NCBI GenBank assembly: GCA_029168955.1
Contig: JAPDOI010001919.1
Span: 52,501 to 116,500 of the forward strand
Length of the DNA stretch: 64,000 nt
From: Aplectana chamaeleonis
Lineage: Eukaryota; Nematoda; Chromadorea; Rhabditida; Cosmocercidae
Direction of reading: 5' to 3'
The notes under the pieces were generated by a model, which did no database searches, had not been told where the DNA came from, and was given only the letters and a program-made list of their open reading frames with translations. Positions 55,666-64,000 of this stretch are shown piece by piece. How positions within the stretch are numbered: position 1 is the stretch's first letter; each line of letters opens with the position of its first letter. The position numbers were made by a program, and so were the translations under genes.

Positions 55666-56710
55666 CGAGATCTCTACATCGCTGGTCCCTCGCTAACTGG
55701 GTGGACCTGGCTGATCATATTTGTGGCTGAATTTTCACTCAGCTTAGGTCGCAGTCCCACACCACCCACGCTTGCAATACATTCGGCCTCGCCTGTTTTT
55801 TTAAACGTTGACTCAGTTAAGTTCAACTGAATTCTTTGTCAGGCTTTCTACCGCCCATTATGTTGGTTAGGAGGAAACCCCGATGTAGAAAGCGACACAT
55901 CATCTAAATATCCCGAGACAAAGGTATTGCAAGTCATGATCATTCGCTGGCAACAACATATTCAGGAAAGCTATTCGCTGGTGCTGTGTGCTCATATTCG
56001 TGCCTTCTCTTATAGCGGGAGTCATAAGGAGTTTTCTATTGCATGAAGTTGTTTCCTTATTCTGACCCCTTTGCTAAAGTTTATATTCTTGATAATTATT
56101 CAGCGCTGGTGGGTCCTAAGCGTTCCTCGCTCCTTTAGATTTTCATTCAACAAACAGAATGAGGTAATGTTTTGGACTTCGAATATTTGACTCGATCTTA
56201 TTTATTTACCAACCGACAAGGCGGGGCTGAGGTGCCGGGATCTGTACCGCGAACTTGTATCGGGTATCAACACCTTATCTGAAGGGCATCAAGTAGGCAG
56301 GTTTCAATACGGGCTGTCAGTATTTTTCATTAAAGCTAATAACAATGAATGGATGCTTGAAAATGCTAACTTTGTTGAATTTTGCTAATACGAACAAATT
56401 CAACTTCAGAAGGCTGAAGGCAGGTAAGGAACATTTATAGTCGAATAAAATCGGACACACTTCCCACCAGTGTCGATCCATTCATCAGTCAATAAGGGGT
56501 GGAGCTCTTGGCGGAATTCTCTCGTATATCTTATCAGAGCAGCATTGTCGGCCGGCTATTTGTGATAGCGCTTTAGCACTAGGACGGCACTTCTGCCCAG
56601 TGCACCGGCTGTCAACCGGCACAAACCTATCAAGAATAATTTAACGTGTCATGAACTTAATCACACATTCAACTTAATCACGGGTATTATAGTTGTGCTT
56701 TTTGACTAAA
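55666..56710. other. Unassigned stretch
   Basis: No gene or clear repeat. Confidence 0.4.
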
Positions 56711-56945
56711 CGGACCGAATGAATGAATGAATGAATATATTCGACTTCAAAATTTTCGAATAAACGAATGAATGAATAAATTCGACTTCAAATTTTTCGA
56801 GTAAACGAATGAATGAATATATTCGACTTTAAATTTTTCGGATAAACGAATGAATGAATATATTCGACGTCAAAATTTTCGAATGAACGAATGAATGAAT
56901 ATAATCGATTTTCTATTTCGAATGAATGAATATCGAAAATCGAGT
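56711..56945. repeat. AT-rich tandem repeat (AATGAATGAAT / ATTCGACTTC)
   Basis: Four to five units of about 58-60 bp, each with GAATGAATGAATATATTCGA followed by CTTCAAATTTTTCGAATAAAC. The unit itself contains AATG tetramer steps. The right edge decays into ATCGAAAATCGAG. Confidence 0.85.
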
Positions 56946-58430
56946 AATTTCGAATAAATGGATTAATTTAACTACGGCCAACCGAATTCAGAATTTCGCG
57001 ACGCTACTGCTTTGAACAGGCAGTTTTTAAGAATGGCATCGAAAGCTTTGAACGGCTCAATATTTTCAATATTCGCTCAGGCAGGAGTTCATGGTGGCGG
57101 CACGCAAAATCGATACGCATCGTTTCTACACTATTAGCTGTCTGATGCCACCCACAGCGGCTCTAATGCGCTATTTATACAACGCCAGCGCGTCACGAGA
57201 GGGCGTTTCGTAAGGCCCCCGTTCAGGAGTCCATTCGCGTCGCGACGTTATAATCAGCCTACATCTCGATCACGCTACGTCGCGTGGCGTCTTCGCTGGG
57301 TGTCCACAGTGAAGAGGCGCGATACATTCGAAATGACGCGCTTTCTCCTAGAACGATAGCGGTCGTATAGCGAGATGGGAGTTGTTCGGCCCGCCACGCC
57401 CCAGCGATTCCGTCAGTGTTACTGTCTGAGTTGGGGATAGTGTTCGCGGAATTTCTGGATTAGGCGAGATTCCTAGCTTTTTTTTTCGCTTTTCGTGAAT
57501 TTGCTACTTCGACATTTTCTGCCCTAACGAGTATGAGCCGCAAAACTTGCTGCTATTTGATATTAACTCCACCCCTTTGAGTATTACTCATTTTGTCACC
57601 TATTCGTTTTATTTCGTTTCAAAATCGATAAAAGAACAAAACCAAATTAGCCATCGTCGACAGCCATAGAAGCACCTTGTCAAAGGTTGGAAAAAATATC
57701 CAAATCTCGCTCTATTGAGAATTCCCGTGCTTATTTTGATCTAGCGCATATGTAGTGGGTTCAATTGCCTTACCAATTTTCGCGGCTTTAGCTTTGGCTA
57801 CTAAAAAATGCTCAGTCGGTACCCTGGATCTCCATCAAATTTTTAGTTTCAACTTTGGAAACTGCCAAGTTTTGCTGAAAACCGAAAAAGCGTTGGATAG
57901 AAGACGATTTACACTTTCGACCAGTATTGCCCTTACCAGAAGAAAATTCCGGTCCCCAATTGTGGACAAACGCTGTTGCAGCACGAAATGCGATGAAGTC
58001 GTGCTGGGACGAAGGTTGATCGTGCCGGAACTATGTACGGTGTCCCACCAGTAAGGTAATGGTGTCGCGTGCTGCCATAGCGGGTTTCTGCGATCGCGGA
58101 CCAGAGATTCGCTCGGATGAAAGCACTTTTTCAAGTACTCGTTGAAAACAGATTTATTTTGAAACACATATCATCACTGGGAAGTTGAGGCATTTTCATG
58201 TTTAATGAGGTTTGAGGCTGTGTTTGAGCTCATTACCCATCAGTTGAGTAATTAGTTACGAATTACGATTAACGAGTTACGAGGACTTGAAAATTACGAT
58301 TTACGCAATTCAAAATTTCAGTTACGCACAGCCCTGACTCACACTGGTGCCGGTGCACTGGCCCTTCGAAAGATTTCTGTAGTAGGGTCAGTAATGGCTG
58401 TGTTAGATTATTCGAATATATTCGAAGATC
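56946..58430. other. Unassigned stretch
   Basis: 58240-58335 has AGTTACGAATTACGATTAAC / GAGTTACGAGG / AAATTACGATTTACGC, a short degenerate repeat. No gene recognised; the 99- and 110-codon overlapping frames at 57755-58167 lie on opposite strands and show no domain. Confidence 0.45.
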
Positions 58431-58690
58431 GAATATGTTCGAATAATTGTCAGTGTCGATAGTCGATTTCGAATATTATTCGAATACCTGGTATTTTCGA
58501 TAGTCGATTTCGAATAATGATCGAATATAAGGTTTTTTCGATAGTCGATTTCGAATAATGATCGAATATCTGTTTTTCGATAGTTGATTTCGAATAATAA
58601 TCGAAATTCGGGATTTTTCGATTACTCGGTAATCGAGTAAATAATCGAATAATTTATTCGATTGTTTATTCGATTGCGAATATTCGAGCA
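58431..58690. repeat. ATTCGAATA-type tandem repeat
   Basis: Units of about 45-50 bp containing TTCGATAGTCGATTTCGAAT then AATGATCGAATA, repeated about four times and grading into AATCGAATAATTTATTCGAT. Similar ATTCGAA words occur at 63780-64000 and 47500-47670. Confidence 0.8.
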
Positions 58691-59118
58691 CAACTATAAC
58701 GGGTATACAAAGCTCATCATCATACTGACTGCTAACTGTGCACCTTGATATCAACTTCGGAGGGTGATCTTGAGCCAAATTCAGATTCTAGTTCAGACTT
58801 TTTTTACAAATGAGCAAAATAGTAGGCTGCATATATGTAGTGACCTCAGTATTCGGTTAAGCCTTCGGTGTGTCGAGTTATGAACCCACCTTGTTGAAAA
58901 TTGAGTGAATTTGGAAGACAGCGCCATGTTCGAGGAAATTGTAAAGATAACAACGTTACTGGGAGTAATATGGCTCCAACGAGGCGCTCACGCCGTTCTG
59001 AGTGACAAAAACTGAGTGAGTTGAGGCCCTATCGATAGTTTATTTAGGCAGTCTTCGCCCCGCCCATACGCTTTACAGTCTCCACCCTCAACACAAACTC
59101 GTCTAGACTCATTGTTTA
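58691..59118. other. Unassigned stretch with dispersed repeat
   Basis: 58915-59035 matches 3735-3850 (see there). No gene. Confidence 0.45.
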
Positions 59119-59427
59119 TTACGGTTTACCATGGCAAGTTTTGGAAGCTTCCAACGGCCTGGGCGTTGTGTACCGGTCGCAAACGTCTATCAAATCTGCT
59201 GATAAACCATGTTGGAAGTCTTCGAAGAACTGCTCTATTGTATGGTGGGGATAAACTCCATATCGCTTCGCGAAAGCTATTTTGCCCAGACCCGAGGACA
59301 GGAGATGGATAGAAGACTGGCTCCCATAACTTCTGTCGCATCTATAAAAGCTTAGAGCGATATGGTCTTTTGTTAGGAGATGCTTTATTATGGAAGAATC
59401 ATCAATGATATTCTCATCGTCGAACAA
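59119..59427 (-). CDS. Unidentified ORF, possible exon
   Basis: An open minus-strand frame of about 102 codons reads IIKHLLTKDHIALSFYRC, DRSYGSQSSIHLLSSGLG, KIAFAKRYGVYPHHTIEQ, FFEDFQHGLSADLIDVCD, then RYTTPRPLEASKTCHG. Its composition (balanced charges, PHHT, two cysteines, few low-complexity runs) is more protein-like than neighbours, but I do not recognise the family. It could be an exon, since a GTAAAC donor-like site follows CCATG at the 3' end, or the coding relic of a repeat. It is close to the 3' end of an RTE LINE on the same strand but does not match that LINE's known C-terminus. Confidence 0.3.
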   Translation of the reverse strand: MFDDENIIDDSSIIKHLLTKDHIALSFYRCDRSYGSQSSIHLLSSGLGKIAFAKRYGVYPHHTIEQFFEDFQHGLSADLIDVCDRYTTPRPLEASKTCHGKP

Positions 59428-59623
59428 ACCAAGTTGACTTTGACAATGAGACCAATGCTAGCCTGTTGTATACTTCACATCCTACAACCTTCTCTGGACG
59501 ACTTTCGTTCCTCAACTCTAAGATGAGGATGGCAGATGGCCCAAATCAGGTACATTCAGTGGAGGAACTTTCACCAGGGCTATCATCTTTCACTCGGAGC
59601 TGCTATCTTTTATATGTACATGA

Positions 59624-60320
59624 AGGCGAATGACTTACTTTGACTTAATCAGTTGGCTTCCACCAGACGCGGTCAATTCGCATCTTCACCGAGGTGTGCC
59701 GTCTAGTAGTCAGCCGGGCCCACTTTTCACGGACTTCAGCCACGATTTGAACATATTCCATTTCCTGCGAAACGAAACATCGCGCCAAAGCTGTCTTTCG
59801 ATGCCGAGTGACTTCAAATTCTCTTTAACCACATCCGTCCAGAACTTTTTGCCTACGCCCAGGTGGCCGTTTCCAGACAGAATTTGGAAGCATTCTTAAA
59901 GCGTGGTGGTACGAGACGATCCGGCGTTCTTCTTAGTATATGCCCGAGCAGTCGAAGTCGACTTTCCATTGCTGCTTGAGTTGGCGTTAGGAGTTGCTGG
60001 CACCTCCCTCGTATCAAGCGTTGTGATACTGCGTCGATTTCCTTGTAAAGGTCTTCGTTATGGCATACACGCGGTCAGAAATATCCAAGCAAATGCCTAA
60101 AAAGCTTCCTCTCCGTGCAATCCAACCTTTCCATCTGCGTCTTCGGTGCTGCCCACGTCTCCGATCCGTACATCATGATAGGGCGAATCGCGGATAGGTA
60201 GGCGCGCAACTTGACTTCCTTCGCGATGGTGGTAGACCACAAAAACTTGGTTAGAGAATTTAATGCAGACGTGGCTTTCGCATACCGTTGTCGAATATCC
60301 GCTGCATAACTACCAGGAAC
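59624..60320 (-). pseudogene. RTE-type LINE pol C-terminus, decayed
   Basis: Minus-strand translation gives AADIRQRYAKATSALNSLTK, VKLRAYLSAIRPIMMYGSET, WAAPKTQMERLDCTERKLFR, HLLGYF-stop-PRVCHNEDLYKEIDA, RLRLLGHILRRTPDRLV and finally TAHLGEDAN. This is the region downstream of reverse transcriptase in the abundant hookworm-type endonuclease/reverse transcriptase (RTE clade) proteins. Stops after HLLGYF, frame changes around TWA-stop-AKSSGRMW and loss of everything upstream of RQRYAKAT show a 5'-truncated dead copy, as is usual for LINE insertions. Confidence 0.85.
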
Positions 60321-62238
60321 GCATGAAGGCGAATGTGGTTGGCAATATGATCACCACTTTGACAGCCCTCATCTCCGTAAATACGCTCTGCTGGAAATGA
60401 AGTAAAGAAAGCTCTGGGACAAAGTGGCTATGGAGAAAAGTGCCATCGGTGCAGGAGATCTTGCAGAACACCTAATGGAACTCACTTCTCAGACAACCAG
60501 CCGCTCGAAGCGCGCCAGGAAAGCGACGCGAGCGGAGCTGTCTCTCCGCTCCGAGCGTAAACCAGCTATATGTTCGGGCGACCAGGGCTGCCACTCGGGC
60601 GACCGCGGTTCATCTCCATGTGATATCAGGTTAAGTCACTCAAAAAACAACCAGTCCTGCCTCTCTCAAATTTCACGATGGCACAGCAGCTTCTACTGTT
60701 TGTGTCTACCCTCGGCTGCTGTCAGGGTGACTTCATAAATGGGGTGAGCCAGTTCCAGAAACAAGCGATCGTTTGTAGTTTGTAGTAAGCTGATTAACTC
60801 GTTCATTACCGTTTCATTTGTGGCTGACGTGAACCGCGATATAGACCGATCAGGTCTCCCAATAGACTCGGTATTCCGACCATTTCTCTCCCTGCGCCGT
60901 CTTTCAGCATCCTTGCGACCGTAGTAGGGTCTATGTGATAGGACCAACTGCGCTCTATGCACAGGGGAAAGCGGGGTGCCTTTTGAGGCGGTGTCTTATA
61001 TAAGTGGAATGCTCTACATGCCACGAACGAGAACCATCCCTTGTAGAATATGCGAACACATCAGAGCCCTGCGTAGTTCACAAAGCTATGTAGATAACCC
61101 AATTTTTTTGAAGCTGAAGTCTTCGACTTAAGCAGAAGCAGCCAGCACTCCTCATTCTTCATCCTTCTTCACCGAAATGAGCGTATTAACCAGGTTAGAC
61201 AAACGAACCGTGGCGCGATTGCGCACTGCGGCTGTTGTATCACGCGACACGAGGAAATTGTGCTAGTAGAAAGGTAAATCGCGCCAGGACCAAGTGGTCC
61301 CAGCACGATTATCATCCTATCACGTGATTCAACAATCGTTTTCCACAACAGCGGACCGGAATTTGGCTGCTAAAACGACAAATTTTGTCTACTACCTGGG
61401 GTGAAATCCACGAAGCGCTAGCCACGTTTTAACTATAGTTATAGTTTCTTGAACTTCAGTCCTGTTCGCGAGACTAGCCGTGGGGAATGGAAAGAGTAAC
61501 ATGACACGTTATGCCACACGCTGGGTCACGTCAATGCCCTCACGGCTCACAAAAGAAATTTTCAGCGATAAGCCGATGAACTAAGTTTTTGTGGCCCGAT
61601 TTCCGCTGAGATTTAGTCAGCGGGGGCCTACCATTCCTCATAATTGCATTTAGAAAAAAGTCTCAAGAAACTGTCACTGAACCGTTTTATTTGGTGCCCT
61701 GTGAGTTTTGGAGTGATTACATGGCCTCAGAAAAAAAAGCCAATACAGCCGCGAAGCGTCTTGAGTTATAATAGCAGAAAGCGAGAACAGATTTTTCACC
61801 CTGTACAACTGGTTGGTCATTGTGAAACAGTTCAGTCGCGCATTTGCTGTGCCAATTTTCTCTATTCTGTCGTCCAATTTGTTTGAAATGTTTTGAAAGA
61901 TTTCCAGCACGCTGAATTCGGTGAAAAAGAGTGGAAATGTTCAGAAATACAAGCGCTGACACTGGAGTTGAGAATGATTGACACGTCATTACTAAAGTCA
62001 AAGGTTGCGATGAAGAACGTTATCGGAAAACTACAAACATCAGCCTAGATCGAAAACAGCTGAAAAGATATGAAGGCAGCGCGGTGAAAAACGGGCTAGA
62101 ATTAGAGTTTCTAGTCTCCAAAGATGCCAAATCGTGCACACGTGCACAGCGCCGACCAAAAAATCGCAGCCTCATGCCGAGCAGTCAAAAATCATCAACA
62201 TTCAGAGGAGGAAATAAATTCAAAATTACCTAATAAAA
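60321..62238. other. Gene-poor stretch
   Basis: 60620-60760 (minus) is the second copy of the repeat at 28350-28487; its minus-strand frame reads LELAHPIYEVTLTAAEGR. 60560-60610 contains CGGGCGACCAGGGCTGCCAC / CGGGCGACCGCGG. The rest shows no gene. Confidence 0.45.
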
Positions 62239-62562
62239 CAGTTGAACAGTGAAAGCAAGCACTTTAATCTATATTTTTGCCTAGATGACTACATAAAGAT
62301 CCGAGCAGGTCAGTCGAAGGTTAATGTACATTTATTGAGATTCAATTCCAAGCCAGCTGATGTTCTTGATCTTGAGATCATCGATGGCGATGAAGAGGAA
62401 GTGAGCGTCCACCATCAAAGGCAAGAAAATTTAGGCATCAAAGTTGGTCCAAGGCAGAGTTTTTCCGCGATTTTTTCTTATAGGTTCTACTACTCCAAAC
62501 TCAGAAAAGGGTATAGAGAAGAGAAGAAAACAAGCATATTTGATCGCGACCACTGCGTCTAA
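62239..62562 (+). CDS. Possible exon of unknown protein, weak
   Basis: From a possible acceptor (AACAG, about 62240) a frame of about 106 codons reads FNLYFCLDDYIKIRAGQSK, VNVHLLRFNSKPADVLDLE and IIDGDEEEVSVHHQRQENLG, with an acidic stretch. It lies 210 bp upstream of a chemoreceptor exon but has no hydrophobic segment, so it does not fit that gene. No family recognised. Confidence 0.2.
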   Translation, partial: QLNSESKHFNLYFCLDDYIKIRAGQSKVNVHLLRFNSKPADVLDLEIIDGDEEEVSVHHQRQENLGIKVGPRQSFSAIFSYRFYYSKLRKGYREEKKTSIFDRDHCV

Positions 62563-62775
62563 ATATCTCTCATATGAACCTTCGAGTCGCATGCACCGTA
62601 GTACTCTGAAAACCACTTTTTTGGCTGTAGAAACGGCATCAAACGGCGAGAAAGCTTCAACTAACGGCTTTGAAGGATATTCAAGTTTTTTCGGGGTGCA
62701 GTCTCGGCATAATGTTGGTGCCTAGAAATCCAAGAGTTATTGAAGTTTGGATGGATTAATGGAACTTTTTTTCAG

Positions 62776-63009
62776 GTCATGGATGTTTTCTTCAGTATCT
62801 TGCCTGTCATATCGAGTGCGTTTTATCTGCCAATATTCCTAGTGGTGCGCTCAGTGAGAAGGACAAACGATTCCATACCCAGTGTAATGATTACGAACCC
62901 GGCAGAAAAAGAAATACTGAAACAGGGATTCTACATTTTGATCTGCTCCTCGGTAATCTTTTCATTTGAAACAACAATTGTTGAGCAACATTTTACGTTG
63001 CGTTCTTAA
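62776..63009 (+). CDS. Nematode 7TM chemoreceptor exon (TM5-TM6 region), partial
   Basis: A strong acceptor TTTTTTTCAG ends at 62775. The phase-0 frame reads VMDVFFSILPVISSAFYLP, IFLVVRSVRRTNDSIPSV, MITNPAEKEILKQGFYIL and ICSSVIFSFETTIVEQHF before a stop at 63007. A hydrophobic segment ending in basic residues, a charged loop and a second hydrophobic segment are the layout of TM5, intracellular loop 3 and TM6 in nematode serpentine chemoreceptors. A good donor (GTAAGT) lies about 15 bp after the stop, in another frame, so a one-base indel may have broken the gene. Same strand and correct order relative to 46772-47016. Confidence 0.6.
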   Translation, partial: VMDVFFSILPVISSAFYLPIFLVVRSVRRTNDSIPSVMITNPAEKEILKQGFYILICSSVIFSFETTIVEQHFTLRS

Positions 63010-64000
63010 AACAAATATTTCTGGTAAGTTCAATACATAAGAGTGGAAGGCGTCTGTTGTGGGACACATAGAATCGCCAGCAAACCGTCTGTGATTCCGT
63101 GCCCTTCTTATCCTATGATGCAGAGGGTAACCGACTACGGCCGACAACATTTAAAACGGCTGCAAGGAGAAACAAAATATCGATATTCTCCAGTTCCACG
63201 CTTTCAACTCAGGTAAAACTGGTTGTCTAGAATTGGACGAAAAGTTGTCGGGATTCGGTCGCGAATCGAAAAGTTGTTCAAAAAAGGGGGAGAAGCTGTC
63301 GAAATTTTGTAATATGGATTATTTATCGAGAACTCCGTCCGATTCGTCTAGAATTTGGGAGGAAGTTGCCGAGAATTCGGCGGATCGAGTGCTCGACAAG
63401 GTTTCAGAGAAATCCGGACAACTTCACCTGAAATCGAGAATAATCTCCAACGTGTCGAGAATTCAGGGAGGTAACTCCAAAACCCTCTTTACGTCACATT
63501 CTTCGAACGTCGAGACTACTGTTTTCGTTCTGTTCTTTTCTTGTGGGTCCTCTGCGGTTTTTCGTGTTTCATTCCATTCTTCTTGTTGTTTAAAAATTAA
63601 AACTTATTTCACCGAATTCTTGACTATCAGACTCAATTTTTCGAATTTGCATATTCTGAAAATATCGGGCATGCCGAACATGGGATTCTCAAGTTACTGA
63701 ATTTCAGAAGTTCTCGAGCTCCCATGTACTGATCTTTTTTCGATGATCTGTAGTTGGGACACTCAGAGTTAAAATATTATTCAAAAAGTTTCAACATTTA
63801 TAAAAATAACGTTTCAAAATAATATTATTCATTCGAATAAATCTACTTCAGTACCGACCGAGATATGCAACTCTGAAAATCCAAACTTTACCTAGTATTC
63901 GCAAATATTCGAATATTCGCAAAGTTCGGATCAATACGTGGGTTTATTCAGAGAACAGTTCGAATTTATATCTATGAAATATTCGAACACTTAAACCGGA
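63010..64000. other. Unassigned right edge
   Basis: A 155-codon frame at 63233-63700 contains repeated TCGAGAATTC / CGAGAATTCGG words and no domain; its first half looks like a degenerate repeat. From 63770 the sequence is dominated by AATATTATTCATTCGAATAA-like words and ATTCGCAAATATTCGAATAT, akin to the 58.4-kb repeat. Confidence 0.4.

Noticed and set aside
62239..62562. TM4 exon of the chemoreceptor gene
   Set aside because: The frame has no hydrophobic segment and an acidic stretch, unlike any transmembrane receptor exon.
63233..63700. 155-codon frame near the right edge
   Set aside because: The first half is built from repeated TCGAGAATTC-type words and the second half has no domain; likely chance in a degenerate repeat.

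Overview
The window looks like nuclear DNA of a clade V parasitic nematode, most likely a hookworm-type strongylid. The evidence is an RTE-type LINE C-terminus of the kind that litters hookworm assemblies, a CR1-type LINE with both ORFs recognisable, a mariner transposase remnant, two spliced exon-like segments of a nematode 7TM chemoreceptor, and a very high density of short inverted-repeat elements. I see no bacterial operon, no rRNA, no credible intact tRNA and no complete protein-coding gene. Almost all open frames of 60-160 codons are chance frames or lie inside repeats.

Layout. 1-6.5 kb: a near-identical 930-bp inverted duplication (1604-2533 / 5577-6507) whose loop holds several MITEs starting TTAAAGGC. 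9.7-11.3 kb: a SINE-like 127-bp repeat, a 518-bp TIR element and two tight palindromes. 13.1-13.6 kb: another TTAAAGGC MITE. 15.4-16.4 kb: a 42-bp minisatellite. 19.1-20.1 kb: a fold-back whose right arm carries the 3' end of a transposon-associated ORF. 22.9-23.9 kb: degenerate C/G-run repeats. 25.45-25.85 kb: dead mariner. 26.6-28.35 kb: CR1 LINE split by a MITE. 28.5-28.9 kb: second array of the 42-bp minisatellite. 29.6-30.5 kb: Tc1-like TIR element next to palindromes. 31.3-32.5 kb: a 1.26-kb TIR element. 32.8-33.25 kb: a 407-bp MITE whose second copy (43.1-44.4 kb) contains a 933-bp insertion. 35.3-37.2 kb: nested fold-backs. 38.3-42.1 kb: a 3.8-kb satellite of 42-bp units, most with a CRE-type TGACGTCA palindrome, organised as higher-order repeats around five copies of a TIR element.

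46.8-63 kb contains the two chemoreceptor exon-like segments (46772-47016 and 62776-63009), in the right order and orientation for one gene. Between them lie a 4.43-kb Tc1-ended fold-back (48176-52603), tRNA-like SINE copies, another 1.4-kb fold-back, satellite-like ATTCG repeats and a decayed RTE LINE. If they belong to one gene its intron space is about 15.8 kb of transposon debris; if not, both are pseudogene relics.

The main theme is repeat architecture: elements nested in elements, fold-backs with near-identical arms, and a satellite whose unit carries a transcription-factor palindrome and which has captured and amplified a TIR transposon. Coordinates of repeat ends were read by eye and may be off by a few bases.
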